A stretch of DNA of 64,000 nucleotides from Coenobita brevimanus (taxonomy: Eukaryota > Arthropoda > Malacostraca > Decapoda > Coenobitidae), in the NCBI GenBank assembly GCA_032717465.1, contig CM064667.1, positions 1,114,456 to 1,178,455 on the forward strand. The letters run 5' to 3'. Position 1 is the first letter of the stretch. Every line of letters begins with the position of its first letter. The notes below the pieces were generated by a model. That model was not told the origin of the DNA. It saw nothing but the letters and a program-made list of their open reading frames with translations, and searched no databases. This document shows, piece by piece, positions 44,402 to 56,643 of the stretch. Made by a program: the position numbers and the translations under genes.

Positions 44402-45406
44402 GGGCAGGTCAAGAATAAAAGTTGATTTTAAGATCCTGAATTACTCCTATTCACTCATCACAATTTTCCACGAAATCTCTCCTTCCCTCCAGCAAAGTGC
44501 ATCACAGTTCACCTAATATTTTTGCCGCCTTTTCTTTAGATTTTCTTGGAAAGATTACATTGATTTCCCTCATAATCCTGCTTGTGTGCGGTTGTGTTAA
44601 TCCTATATAATGTTTCCTCCTTACAGCTGCTAAGTTTATGAAGCGATCCAGTTATCCTTGTGCGAAGTGTGTTTCTCTTGTATATGAAATAGGGAAGATG
44701 CTCTCAAAAACCAGCTCAGCGTAGGGGACGCTCATCATCTACTCTCCCCCTTTCTTCCAGGAGGGCAGTGGATAAGGTTGCGTTGTAAAGAGGCTTAGGG
44801 ACGTTATTGTCGCGGCCACCCATATACCATCAGGAGTAAGGTGTTTGCCATTGACAAAACTATAGACATGTCGACAGACTACTGCGTTATGGGCGATATT
44901 AACTGTTTCACGATTCATACTCTTCCATTCACCCTTTCTCATATACCAGCTGGGAGAAATGATTATAAGAATATGCCAAATGGCAGATGTTAACAGAGAT
45001 TAATGTATGTTCTGAGTAATGATAGTGGATCAGTTTACAAAACAAAAGAGCGCTATTTCAGTCAGCACGGCCAGAAAGTGCCTTGGTGTATGAGGACATG
45101 GAAAATCACATCATACACGCCGCAACCCGCCTTTGTTGAGGCTGATTTGTCAGATAGTTCTTGATGGCTGTGCTCATGTTGGCTGCCGTTGTGCCCTCTA
45201 GACAACGTTTTATATTGGCACAGTAATTGATTGGCTTGTCATGCCACCGCTGCCTCCACCCACACTCTCCCCCCGCCCCAACTCCTCCTTCACATGTACG
45301 TCACCTGTCATCTCTCTTGTCACGCATCCGCTGCCTCCCTTTTTCCCGCCTCTCGCCTCACCTCAGATGCATTGATAACGTCACCAGTGTCTTCTACATT
45401 TGCATA

Positions 45407-45428
45407 TAGATAGATGGATAGATAGATG

Positions 45429-45465
<37 letters not shown>

Positions 45466-45516
45466 AGTAGATAGATAGATCGCTAGACAGGTAGATAGAT
45501 AGATTGATAGAGAGAT
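45407..45516. repeat. (GATA)n microsatellite, interrupted
   Basis: ATAGATAG units with GGATAG and other interruptions. Ile/Tyr/Leu/Ser-repeat frames on the minus strand are shadows. Confidence 0.93.
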
Positions 45517-46038
45517 ATGGCGATGTTCTGCTGGGTGATTCTGCCTATTGGAACGCAACATCTGTACCGCTAAAACACCTGTAATTAGCGCCAAGTAGTA
45601 CAAAGGGCATTACGTGCACTGTACAGTTGTGATGAGACGGCTGTACACAGTTCCAGGTTTTGCACGTGTCCAGCTGGTGAACCGCATAGTTATCATAATA
45701 TTTCGTGCCAGTCATTCTTGTATTACCATCATAAGGTCTAATTCAGTTCACTTGCTGTCAGTATATTTTTTGTGTATTTAAATATCTCATTTCCTTAGTT
45801 TTTCATGTTATTGGTATATATTTTAGGTTATTTGGATTTAATTCTTTTCTTCGAAGTAAGAGAGAGAGAGAGAGAGAGAGAAGGGGGGGGAGCAGAGGCA
45901 CTGTTTCTTGTACGCACACATGTACGCCTTTACCACACTCCATACCTGAACGTGTACGGATTATAATGTGCTCATATAGATGCATATTAATTGACTTTGT
46001 TAGGAGTAAATTAAACAAATGGCTGCATATCCGTGTAC

Positions 46039-46042
<4 letters not shown>
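45517..46042. other. Unannotated DNA
   Basis: Includes a (GA)n then poly(G) tract at 45859-45891. No gene recognised. Confidence 0.4.

Positions 46043-46091
<49 letters not shown>
46043..46091. repeat. (AC)n microsatellite
   Basis: Pure AC run. Confidence 0.97.
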
Positions 46092-46093
<2 letters not shown>

Positions 46094-46198
46094 ATATATG
46101 GTGGTCCTTATATCTGATAAAAAGACTCACCAGACCGTAGTGTGTAGCCAGGTTTATGGTTACAGATGTGGCTGGATATCACACTCTCCTTCACCCGC

Positions 46199-46275
46199 CC
46201 TTCTGCTGTCTCTTCCGTCCGTCGTCGTCGTCGTCGTCATCGTCTCCTCCTCCTCCTCCTCCTCCTCCTCCTCGT
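46199..46275. repeat. (GTC)n(CTC)n trinucleotide array
   Basis: CGTCGTCGTCGTCGTC followed by CTCCTCCTC-type units. The poly-Val/poly-Ser frames above it are shadows. Confidence 0.9.
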
Positions 46276-46481
46276 TTGTTATTCCATTCCTACCTTTTCC
46301 TCTTCCCATTCTCCACATCTCACCATCCTCATCCCGTCACCTCCTTTCTTCCACTCATTGCATTCTCCCGCTTTGTGGGTGGTGGGACGTGGATGGACAT
46401 GTGGGTGGACAGGTGACGGGTGGTGGTGGTGGTGGTGAATTGTTCACTATAGGAATGACAGGAAAAGCAAAAAGCAACAGA

Positions 46482-46511
46482 CCTTTTTTCTTTCTTTCTT
46501 TCTTTCTTTCA
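46482..46511. repeat. (CTTT)n microsatellite
   Basis: TTTCTTTC-type units. Confidence 0.85.
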
Positions 46512-46813
46512 GGGCGTTTCAGAAAATTCTATATATATGGCATCTAATTCTATACGTTGAAAATAAGGTTAGTTAAGCAAGAAGTTCCCCTCGTCCACCA
46601 AGCCCCCCCCAAACAAAGCCGGCAGGAAAAAGTGAGAAGGACCTTCATGGGGTAGAGAAGCAGGGAGGGAACGAGGTAGGAAGTGTGAAAGGAATAAGTC
46701 AGTGGAGTTGGGGGGGAGGGGGGGAAGAGAGAGACTGTTGGAGCAGAGAGGGTGAGTGGGTTTGACGGGATGGAGACATGGTAATGATGTAATTCGAAGT
46801 GACATTGAAATGT

Positions 46814-46879
<66 letters not shown>
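46814..46879. repeat. (GA)n microsatellite
   Basis: About 64 bp of GA inside purine-rich DNA (46620-46980). Confidence 0.97.
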
Positions 46880-46882
<3 letters not shown>

Positions 46883-47194
46883 ATATCAAGGAGCGGGATG
46901 GTGGTGAAGGTGTGGATGTGGGGTAGAGGAGGCAAAGTGAGGGGTGGAGGGAAGAGGGGTCAGTGAGAAAAGAGAATGAGAGAAAGTTGTAAATGGAAAG
47001 ATAGTAATAGTAAAATGTTTAAACTGGGGAGTATTGAAAAATAACGAAGTAAATTATACAACTGATTTATTGATGCTGTCGAGGCCATTTGTTGTAGGGG
47101 AGGATATGACTGAGAAAAGCGGTATCCTATTAATTTAAGAAAGGTATAGATAAAGAAAGAAGGATTAAAGGCGTAAGAGGAAGGGAATGAGGCT

Positions 47195-47953
47195 GTGGCA
47201 CACCTAATGTCTGACTTGGCTCGTATCTCTGACTGGGGTAAAAATAATATGGTTGTTTTTAATGCATCTAAGATTCAGTTCTTACACCTATCAACCCAAC
47301 AAAATCTTCCACAGGTATACCCACTAATGTTTAATAATATTCAGCTTAATCCTGCATCATCCTTGAAAATGCTTGGGGTTTCATTTACTCGGGACTTATC
47401 GTGGAAGGATCACATTACATCTCTTGTAAAATCTGCTTCCAAGAGATTGGGTGTGGTAAGCCGACTCCGTTCTTTCTTTACCCATGCACAATTGTTGACT
47501 CTATATAGGGGTTTTATCCGCTCCTGTGTGGAGTACAACTCTCATGTGTGGGGAGGCTCCCCACATACAGCTCTTCTCAATAGGGTGGAGTCAAAGGCTT
47601 TTCGTCTCATTAACTCTCCTCCTCTTACTGACTTCCTTCAACCTCTGTCTCTTCGCCGCACTGTTGCATCTTTATCTCTTTTCTATCGCTACTTCAATGG
47701 TCGCTGCTCCTCTGAACTGTCTGCATGCATTCCTGCACCTCTACGATGGGCGCGTAGCACCCGTTTAGCAGCAAACTCTCATCCCTTTTCTGTCCAACTC
47801 TCTAATGTAAGAGTTAACCGTTACTCCCAGTCTTTCATTTATGCAACAGGTCAGCTCTGGAACTGTCTCCCTCTGTCTGTATTTCCTGCTGCCTATGATC
47901 TCCAGTCTTTCAAACGCAGTGTGTCCAGGCATCTCGAAATGATCGGGTCTTGA
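47195..47953 (+). pseudogene. LINE copy B: RT thumb and C-terminal region, uninterrupted
   Basis: 252 codons without a stop: SDLARISDWGKNNMVVFNAS (RT palm-thumb), MLGVSFTRDLSWKDHI, SRLRSFFTHAQLLTLYRGFI, a C-terminal SFIYATGQLWNCLPLSVFP and the terminal SVSRHLEMIGS, then TGA. It contains the LINSPPLTDFLQPLSL segment that is missing from copy A. It lacks motifs A, B and C, so it cannot polymerise; the open frame is a relic and no promoter is expected. Confidence 0.9.
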
Positions 47954-48053
47954 ATTTCGCTCTCTATTGTATTTTGTTTTTCTCTTGGAGGGAACTGTTA
48001 TTGCGGGCTCATGGCCTTTGGTTCCTTCTTCCTCGCATAAAAAAAAAAAAAAG
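47954..48053 (+). other. LINE copy B 3' UTR and poly(A) tail
   Basis: The same short 3' UTR as copy A (TTGGAGGGAACTGTTATTGC, GGCTCATGGCCTTTGGTTCC), ending CTCGCAT plus 14 A. Confidence 0.85.
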
Positions 48054-48460
48054 TATTGCAGAAGAGGAGTGAGAACCAAGAAAGGGAATGGAGGAAGCGA
48101 GGTGAAAGAGGGAAAGTTATAAAGGTGAGAGAGGAATGTAGGGAAGGAAGAAGGCGGCAGGAGAGACAAAAATAAATATGAGAGGAAAAGTTTAGATCAC
48201 CAAAAAGTTGAGGGGAACATTGAAGCATAAGTTTGATACAACCATAAACGTTACCAAGGCAGCTATCTCACCACAGCCATAAAAAATGAAAACATGTGGT
48301 AAAAATTAAAGTACCGGTAGTATTAGGCAGACACTGATCGCTGGCTGTGTCCATCCATAAAATATAAAATAGGCTTCCATATTTTATCGGTCCCCAGCTA
48401 TGATCTCCATTCTCTTGTATTTAGTATGCAAAGCTTCTTTATATGAACAGATCTTCAGTG

Positions 48461-48494
<34 letters not shown>

Positions 48495-49075
48495 GGAAGG
48501 GAAAGCTCTGTAAGCCACTGGTCCCATCCTGTGAAACAAAAATACTACAAGCCACTTCTACAACCCTGTCAACACCAGATCTCGTTATTTTTTGGATGAT
48601 TTACATACATGGACTTCGGCCACGTCGTCTTCGCTTCCATTAACATCATAAAATTTAAGGACGTTGTGCGTGCCAGACTCTCTCCAGCAAAACCTTACCG
48701 ACTGTGGTTGCAAGAGATATAATAGCGAGGAGCAGTATGTCAGGGTGAGACGAGGCCTGTTTGTGATTAGCCAACCTCACGCACTTTGTTTCACACGCAC
48801 GCACGCACGCAAACACGCATCAGTCGGCGAACTTTGCATATACATTGCGTGGACAATAATAATCACTCACTTCTGCATATATTCTGTCCACAAGCACGAG
48901 AGGATAAATAAATATATTCTCTTTCTGCACCTCACAAACACTTACAAAAACATAGGCGTGGACAGACTGCATTTGAAACTTTTCCAGATGAATATGGTTC
49001 GTGATATTAAACATTAAGATTTCAGTGGGCGGCGATAAGAGGATGAATGCATTGAGGGATTCGAGGAAGATATTC

Positions 49076-49077
<2 letters not shown>
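48054..49077. other. Unannotated DNA with (TTA)n
   Basis: Purine-rich to 48180; (ATT)n at 48462-48494; a short CACGCACGCACG run near 48793-48815. No gene recognised. Confidence 0.45.

Positions 49078-49172
<95 letters not shown>
49078..49172. repeat. (AC)n microsatellite
   Basis: About 94 bp of AC, the longest dinucleotide array in the window. Confidence 0.98.
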
Positions 49173-49173
<1 letters not shown>

Positions 49174-50028
49174 GGCCTTATAGCACAAACTAGGACTCCC
49201 CCTGTCCCTGTCCACACACGTTTATTTATAGATACCTTTAACCCTTTAATCCTGTAACCAATTATTAGTTCAGTGTTACATGCAGACGATTTTGTCAGTT
49301 TTCACGAAACCATTGTTAGTGGCGAAGTTAGGAAAAAAAAAGTCTCAACAAAAATTTCGTAACTATTTTCCTTCCTCTTCTGAAATAAATCGTTTGATAT
49401 TAGTAAAGATAGCCAATAAAATACGTCATGGAATTGAAGGAGTGCAGATTTCGCCTGTAGAGTTTTGTTTTACAGTGATAATGACCACAACCAGACTCGT
49501 ATTACCTCTTGTAAGGGTAGGTTCTAAGGCCTGGGTGTTGTAAAATCATTCAGTGATGAGTGACAAGCCTACTCCTCTTTTTGTCATTATTGATCACAGA
49601 GCCTCCATACGCCTCTTAGGGATTCGGACTCATGCATACACAACCTGCCATTAATAACACCCACTAGCGCCTTACACCGCCGTACTTCCCATTATGGTTC
49701 TCATGTATATGTAAGGTTATCAGCGTAATTCCTTTTTATTACTAGTAAAGCAAGTATCATGTAATACTTGATTATAAAAAGTGAAATGTACAAGATCATT
49801 AATGGAGGCTTTGTTGTTAGTAAACATTTATTTGTAATAAGCTTTGGTGTTGCCACAAATGCAATATATACTGTACGTGGCAGAAAGGAAAAGAACTCAT
49901 GCAGGCGATTGTACATAAAGTTTGACAGCTTCTTAGTGCCTGTAGTAGCACCGTGTGACATGATTTTTGTGACGTGGTCTTGTCATGAGCCATAAGGAAA
50001 GTCGTGATTCTCTTTGTTTTATCAGTAA

Positions 50029-50032
<4 letters not shown>
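49173..50032. other. Unannotated DNA
   Basis: No gene or element recognised. Confidence 0.4.

Positions 50033-50078
<46 letters not shown>
50033..50078. repeat. (GA)n microsatellite
   Basis: Pure GA run. Confidence 0.97.
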
Positions 50079-50080
<2 letters not shown>

Positions 50081-50771
50081 CTGGAAAAGTCAGCGTAGCT
50101 GCTTAAAACCTTTGATGGCGGTAACCACAACTTAACCACAAAATTGTCCGTGAGTTCTTTTGTACTGTAGATTGTTACATCTTCTTTGCACTTTTAACTT
50201 CGGTACGAATAGTCCGATAAGTCTGAGGCAAAACTGAAGTACGTTCAAGCTCTTCAGAAGTGCCATTGCTTTTGCTTCGTCCACATGGAGATCCAGCTAA
50301 GGTCAGCGGCTACAGGAATAGAATCTGTCGCTCCATTTGGATGATTTCAATGCTGGGCCACATAGTGATCCATCCTCTGGTTAGTACCCGAAATTTCGTT
50401 TGGTTTGGCTGCATTAGCGTGGGGTTATTCATAAGGGAGAGAACTACACTTACAGTTATCATATCAGTACACAGGATCTTATCTGGTTCTTGCCTTCGTC
50501 CCTGAAAGGCCCAGTTTTTGTAGGTCAGGTGGTCCACTAATGCTTTTTACCGGTAATAATCTGCCATTAGATGCCTTATCACAGGGTTCAATCTTGAGTG
50601 GCCACGGAAAGCGGAAGTTTGCCTTAAGAGATCGCATTATATGATACAATGACAGTTTAACCTCCAGCAAGACTTAACACCACTTCTAAGCTGAATGCCG
50701 TACGGGTATAATCACTTTCCGATTATCAAAGCAAAGTTTTTTTTGTTGAGAAAGAGTTTGTTTAACTTTTA

Positions 50772-50815
<44 letters not shown>

Positions 50816-51012
50816 TTATTGCTATGTGTAGTAGTAGTAGATGTAGTAGTAGTAGTAGTAGTAGTAGCAGCAGCAGTAGTAGCGGCAGTAGTAGTAGTTG
50901 TAGTAGTAGTAGCACTCATAGCAGCAGCGGCAGTGGCAGCGGCAGCGGCTAGTAGTAGTGTCATTATTTGCTTATTTTATTATTATTATTATTAGTATTA
51001 TTAGTATTATTA
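50772..51012. repeat. (TTA)n / (TAG)n / (CAG)n compound array
   Basis: TTA units at 50772-50820, then GTAGTAGTAG with GCAGCAGC and GGCAGC variants to about 50958, then TTA/TTAG units to 51012. The Thr/Ala/Asn frame opposite is a shadow. Confidence 0.92.
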
Positions 51013-51138
51013 GCACCATCATTTATTTTACCATTAGAACACCAGAAGGAAGCCATTTCTAAGCTGCATTGAACTGTTTTGCTGTAGACAAAGTACTCGT
51101 AAATGATCTGACCAATTATCTATTATACTATAGCACTA

Positions 51139-51141
<3 letters not shown>

Positions 51142-51183
<42 letters not shown>
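51142..51183. repeat. (GT)n microsatellite
   Basis: Pure GT run. Confidence 0.97.
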
Positions 51184-51185
<2 letters not shown>

Positions 51186-51798
51186 TTTGGGCAGCCGAAA
51201 CTACACATTCAAATCGCACCAAAATTGGCACAAAAATCGCAAAAAATTCGCTGATGTGAAAAAACTTGGTCCCATCACGATTGAAAAACTTTTACTGTAT
51301 TTAATTAGCGATCACATTTTGACCAAAAAACGCCACTCGGCGCCCGGCATAGGATCTCTGTAGAATTTTTTGCCCATAGCAACAGCAGCGCGAGAGGCCT
51401 CCGCTGGAGCAAGTGCGAGGGGCCTGAAGGGCCCACGAGCACTTGTACACTCTTTAGCACTTGCCGCTCACCTCTCCTTTTAAAAGTAAGAAATGTCGCT
51501 ACAACTCTTATTCCCTTGGCCTCTAAGCATGAACTAAGAGGGTAGCACAGATAATTATTTGCTCTGTTTCCATCTTCGCTGTTTCCTTTCCTTCCTTTCC
51601 GTTATGTTGTAACGGGATTATTCACAAAGCGCCAGGTCAAACGAGGTCAGATGTTATGACGAGGGGCAGGGAGGCTGAATCTTACATTGTTAGGGCCACA
51701 CTAAGGTAGTTCAGGTCAGTAACACAAACACTGTTCTGTTGGAGTGACCGCGAGTGAGGGAGTCTGTATACGTCATCCAGGTCAACAGTGAACCTTGA
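51184..51798. other. Unannotated DNA
   Basis: A moderately GC-rich patch at 51330-51475 stands out, but no element was recognised. Confidence 0.4.
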
Positions 51799-52016
51799 CT
51801 ATAGTAATTCCACTTAACTTGGCCCAAATTTTCATTCTGTTGCAGGCTGTTTCACGTAGCTCAGTGGCGGAAAAAGGCAGGGCTGTAACTTTTACATCCA
51901 TTCCACAGCAGTTTTCCGTGACTAGCATCATATTTTGGGGGTAATCTACAGCTACAGCTTGGCATTGAAGATGGAGAGATGGCAATTTTAGACCAAGCTA
52001 TATAAAAAGAGTAGAG
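51799..52016 (+). mobile_element. MITE, TTCACTTTAACTTGG family, copy 4
   Basis: Left end CTATAGTAATTCCACTTAAC then TTGGCCC; right end TTTAGACCAAGC...GAGTAGAG. Interior TTTCACGTAGCTCAGTGGCG, CCGTGACTAGCATCATATTT and GAAGATGGAGAGATGGCAAT. About 218 bp, non-coding. Confidence 0.75.
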
Positions 52017-52868
52017 TCCCAGTACATAATAATCTATGCAATGGCGTAAAGTCATACCGGTACCCCATTTATATATGCGTCTCGGCTGTGATAATATTTT
52101 GGTGTGTGGAATAGTTACCGGGTAGCGCAGCACCCTCCACCAGAGCACCAAGGCTTCGGCCCTCATGTTCACAGCCTTATTGTGAATGGCTGTGTACATT
52201 TCGTAACACATTTTTCTTAGTAGTTTATTCTGAACCTTAACCTACTCCTCAGTATCATCTTGTACGGTGTGTGTTGATGCATACTATGTCGGTATCAGGA
52301 TATAAATAGCATACAGGAGAAGGTTCAGGTGCAATACGCAAGTTAAATCGCTGAGGAGGAGGTGTTACGAAGCCTGCTATGACACTAAAAATACGGCCAT
52401 CAGTAGTGGACAACACCCAGCGTCCACACAAGGTCATTTTTACAGCTAATACCGGAACCTCACACAGCACACGCTCGTAAATTCGTCCGCTGACCCGCTC
52501 TATATCAGCTAATTGTGGCTGTACCGGTAACTTATTGGGGCAGTGAAGCGCCGGCACCGTCATTAGGGCCATTAATTACCCTCCTGCAAACCCCAACACC
52601 CCGTCGCTTATCTCCACATCCAGAGATAATTAAAACCACGGTTATTAAGGGTGAGACGCAGATGCCAGGCGGCCTTACTGGGGGCTTGATTGTCGGTGAG
52701 TGTAGTCATAGAAGGGACCTCTTACCCAACCTACCCTTATATATGTCGCGCGTCAGCTTAGTTCGCTTAGATAGTTAGTATACCATATAAAAGTCGCACT
52801 CAAGTCTGTCCTCGCCCCTGTATATGGTCCACACCAGGAGGGCAGCCACTATGTTCATATTTCTTCGT
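52017..52868. other. Unannotated DNA
   Basis: Frames of 87 and 105 codons without recognisable domains. Confidence 0.4.
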
Positions 52869-53032
52869 TACTTTCCCTTTGTTGCTCTCCCTTTATTACT
52901 CACACTTTTGTTACTCTCCCTTTATTACTCACACTTTGTTACTCTCCCTTTGTTACCCTCTCGTACCCTTTATTACTCACATTGTGTTTCTCTTCCATTG
53001 TTACTCCTCCATTATTAATCACACTTTGTTAG
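52869..53032. repeat. Minisatellite, CTCCCTTTATTACTCACACTTTGTTA-type unit
   Basis: About 6 imperfect units of 25-30 bp made of ACTCTCCCTTT(A/G)TTAC and TCACACTTTGTT. Gradual decay is seen towards the 3' side. Confidence 0.75.
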
Positions 53033-53300
53033 TCTAAAAACGAGTATAGGAAAGCACTCTTCTCTGATATTTTTTTTTTTTCAGGTATTTTGGTGTACTG
53101 TATATCATGCCTAAGCCAAAAATGTGACAAAACTGGATTGCAGAAAAATATCAGCCTCATACATCAGAAACGGGTTTAAAAGGCGTGTACACCAGTTAGC
53201 TTGGCAAGTGTACAATAGATACGCCAAGATTTGAGGGTATTTGTGGTCGTTTCATTTAATGGTACAGTGTTTGGTGGCGTCAGTGATAATCCCGATGGCA

Positions 53301-53305
<5 letters not shown>

Positions 53306-53331
<26 letters not shown>

Positions 53332-53343
53332 TAAACAAATAAA
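53306..53343. repeat. (AAAT)n microsatellite
   Basis: AAATAAATAAAT-type run. Confidence 0.9.
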
Positions 53344-54430
53344 GCAAAGTTTGTCGAAGGAGTGTTATCATATTTTTTTCCCCTACTCGTTATCACATCT
53401 ATATGTACCATCATCTTCCTATTATATCCTTTCTCCCTCTTTCTCTCTCTTTCCTCTCAATTTCTAGTAACCTTTCCGACTTCCACAACTCTTCTACGTA
53501 ATTACACTCCAGATTTCTTGTTACCCGACCTTTTTTACCCACACTTTTTACGTCATAATATCTCATATCCCTAACCAGCTCTTCATCCCATTTCCTCCAC
53601 CCACACCCTCGTCTCATCTTTTCCTCATAACACTCTCTCCTCACTTATCAGTCTTCTTTTCTCATCTTCTAACCTTTCATATTTTCTCTTCTCACTTACC
53701 CTTGCCTCTCAGAATCTTCTCATTTCCTCTCTGTCCTTCCCTCCATCCACTCGTAAAGCTTCTCACATGTCCTTCCTGCCTTCCCTGAAATTCCCTTCTG
53801 CCTTCTCACTCCTCGTTCAACTTTCCCTAACCTTTCCTTCATACCACATAGAAGACGAAATTAGTGGCAGAAGTGAAGGAGAATCATTGAGAGAGGAACG
53901 AATCAGAAGAGAGAGTAAGAATAAAAGAGACGCAGAATTACAATAAAAAGGTAGGTGATGAAGAGAGGTTGAAGGTGAACAGTAGAGAGGGTGGAAAACT
54001 GAGGTACAACAAGAGAAAACGCAGTGTTAAAGCATTATAGTCTCGGAGCCAAAGAAGACGACCTTGCGCAGCTGAGCCGGGATGAGAGTTTTCCGTCGGT
54101 TCGTTTGCTCTCTAGAGGCCACATTTATGGGCCAATTTTGACAACTGAGGTGTTAAATTTATCCTCTCTGCCTATCAGTGTGCCTTTGTGGAAGTGGTCG
54201 ACACAAGCAGATCAACTCCAAGATCAGTGAGAAGAAAAAAGGATTCAGGGCCATATAGCAAAGTTCTTAATAACAGGAGCCTTGGTATAACACTGGTACT
54301 TGTGGGCAGGATGTTAAAAATCCAGTAATTTATGCGATAATCACAATTTTAATACAAACTACTGGAAATTATCAAATTGCATAAGACCTCATATATGGAC
54401 CTGTGCCACTACCTCATTAGGCGGTGGAGG
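53344..54430. other. Pyrimidine-rich then unannotated DNA
   Basis: 53360-53840 is CT-rich and 53860-54020 is GA-rich. No gene recognised. Confidence 0.4.
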
Positions 54431-54435
54431 TAGCC

Positions 54436-55459
54436 TGTCACGAATCAAATTCGCGACATTTCCCTTTTGTGAGAAGCCACGAACTATTAGTGGAAAACTC
54501 ACTGTGTATCACTCAGTTAACCGTTTCTCTTTCCATTTCGGGGTATACTTTTCAAAACATTCGTCACTGTTTTCAAAAGTGACCGATTTAATGCACGTCA
54601 CTAAGTGCTGTACTGAGCGATACTATTGTTTCTTTATTGTTCGCCCCTGCTTGCCTCGACCGTTAGAAAATGCGGCCTACTGCTCCCCCTTTGTTCCCAC
54701 GACTTGGTCAGTCGAGTGTTTGTTGTGACGGAGAGAGGTCCTGTGCTCAAGAAGTGTGAGAGGTCAGCTAGCACCCAAGCTCCACTAGTACAGTTGCCCA
54801 GTACTCCCACCCCCCGGGTGATACACAGCATTCATCGACCGGTATTTCCTTTTTGTATAATCCTAGTTTTAAGAGCTTAGTTAAGGTGTTTTTCCTAGGC
54901 GTAAGTATTTAGCTTTTGTGTGAGTGAGTGAGTGCGGTCTCATTGATTTGATTTTGAATTGTAACGTTAAATTTATTTTTTGTAATCAATAAATTTATCA
55001 GTTCTTTTTCTTGAGCTTAATGTAAAGTAAACTCTTGTTTCATTTCTCCATAATTAAGCTTATCTCCTACATAACTCCTAGCTTGCATAGACGTTTTACT
55101 ATTCATAACTGGTACTTAGACCAATCTTGTTGTATTAACTTAAATTCCGTTGTGCCACCTAGGAGTTAAGCATCAGCAAGGACCTGTTATTATTATTATT
55201 AGTATTAGTTATTTATTGTCAGGGGTGAAGTAACTTTCTCCAGAGGCTAACAGTACAGTAATTCAGCAATTGTGAGTAATTAGTCTCTGCTGTGTACTGT
55301 TGAGAAAGTTTATAAATTCTCGTTCTTAGAGAATCGTTGCTCGATTTAGCAAGACAATCATTGTCCCTGCTCTTTAATATTATTGAATATTATTATCAAT
55401 TAAATAATACTTAGCATTTATTTTAAAAACACCGTGATATTTTAAAAACCCCGTGACAT
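54436..55459 (+). mobile_element. Solo LTR, 1024 bp, with TAGCC target duplication
   Basis: Termini are TGTCACG and CGTGACA, exact inverted repeats of 7 bp obeying TG...CA. The 5-bp duplication TAGCC flanks it (54431-54435 and 55460-55464). Inside are TATAAT at about 54857 and AATAAA at 54989-54994, consistent with U3-R-U5 on the plus strand. No internal region is present, so it arose by recombination between two LTRs. Five-base duplications fit Gypsy- or Pao-group integrases. It is unrelated in sequence to the LTRs at 35.7/40.4 kb. Confidence 0.9.
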
Positions 55460-55464
55460 AGCCA

Positions 55465-55977
55465 GTGAAGTAGGTAGTTATGGATATAAGGAGATAGGCA
55501 GGGAAGTGGTTAGGGAGGGAGTAAGGGAGGTAGGTTGGCAGTTAGGGTGGAGGAAAGTAGGGAGGCAGGTAGGCAGTGAAGTAGATTGGGAGTCGGGTTG
55601 GTGGCAGGGACGTAGGTAGGGAGATAAGTAGGCAGAGAAGTAAATATGCAATAAAGCAGGTGTATAGGTAATAAGGAGGTAGAGTAGGTGGGAGGTTGGT
55701 AAGCAGGGACAAGCGACAAGAAAGAAGTGTAAGTTTCCTTTATATGACAAAGGAATAACTTGCACCTTATATCTCCCAGTGAAGGGATCGTGTAGAACAG
55801 AGTGGCTGTAAAACCTAAGGTTAGCGCATAGCAAAGAATCAACTGTATACTTGCACGACAGGGATCATACTAGAGTTCGTCCTTGGGACCCTAGCATGGC
55901 AACATACATCTAGTGTGAATAGATATATAGGTAGATAGACTGATTGACTGATTGACTGGAAGATACGGTAGACACAC

Positions 55978-55978
<1 letters not shown>
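55465..55978. repeat. GTAGG-rich degenerate repeat, then unannotated DNA
   Basis: 55465-55705 is made of degenerate GGGAGGTAGGTAGGCAG-type units (period about 4). The minus-strand Pro/Thr/Ser frames are shadows. 55880-55978 has ATAGATAG and TGATTGACTGATTGACTG runs. Confidence 0.6.

Positions 55979-56015
<37 letters not shown>
55979..56015. repeat. (AC)n microsatellite
   Basis: AC run abutting the end of the LTR at 56016. Confidence 0.95.
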
Positions 56016-56020
<5 letters not shown>

Positions 56021-56438
56021 CTTGCAATACTTTGGAGATAGGAACTCCGTGTACAAACAGCTAGATAAGGAGTTTATTACAAGCTCACAATAAAATAGTC
56101 TCCCCGACTAGGCTGCCTGCTATCAACTGATGCAATAACGCCGTCTTCAGGCGTGGGAAAGCGTGCTGACCTAGCAAGTTTAGTGGGGGCATGTATGTAT
56201 TGGGGGGGGACATATTGTGGAGGGGGTACACTACTCCCCCAGGTAGCTGAGACGGTGTCTCCTGACACCAGGAGTTAAAAGGTGTTTGATTATAGTAGTA
56301 AGGCAGGACCGGGAGGTTGGTACAAGGGATAAGTATGATACAGGGGCAGTAGGGGAGACATGGCCATGTTGAGGGGAGGGAATTAGAAGGATATATACAT
56401 ATAAGATATACAAGGAATAAGACATAATGGGAATTACA
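56016..56438 (-). repeat. Probable 3' LTR of the env element
   Basis: On the minus strand it would begin TGTAATTCCC (56438) and end GCAAGTTACA (56016), with TGTAA/TTACA ends. A TATA-like ATATGTATATATCC lies at about 56387-56401, and AATAAA at 56073-56078 is about 320 bp further, as expected for U3-R. The matching 5' LTR is not in the window and the polypurine tract is not adjacent to 56438 (a purine-rich stretch sits at about 56478-56512), so the left border may be off by tens of bases. Confidence 0.5.
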
Positions 56439-56643
56439 CAATAATAGTTTGATACATGATAAGGAGTAGATATGAGAGTTCTATTGTTGTTCTTCCTTCA
56501 TTTTTTTTTTTTTGTATTTTCTGTAGGATACACTGGCACTCAGTAATGCATTAAAGAAATACCATCTTTTTCTAGTAGGCAGAGGTCTGTTCACAGTTTG
56601 GGTAATTGTCAGATGGCATTGGTAGTCACTCAGTGCGAGGGCA

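Larger units (their letters stand above)
47190..48053 (+). mobile_element. Non-LTR retrotransposon copy B (same family as copy A)
   Basis: A 5'-truncated copy beginning just downstream of the YADD motif and running to a poly(A) tail (about 48040-48053). Similarity to copy A starts near GGCTGTGGCACACCT and continues through the stop codon and 3' UTR. It lacks both the 258-bp insertion and the 51-bp deletion of copy A, so it serves as the reference for the empty site. 5' truncation is typical of target-primed reverse transcription. Confidence 0.93.

Noticed and set aside
46156..46547. 193-codon plus-strand frame with poly-Val/Ser tracts
   Set aside because: It spans (AC)n, (GTC)n, (CTC)n and (GGT)n arrays and has no recognisable domain.
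54436..55459. Solo LTR as the missing 5' LTR of the env element
   Set aside because: It lies on the 3' side of that element, is in the opposite orientation by its TATA/AATAAA order, has its own perfect TAGCC duplication, and its sequence differs from the 56.0-56.4 kb LTR.
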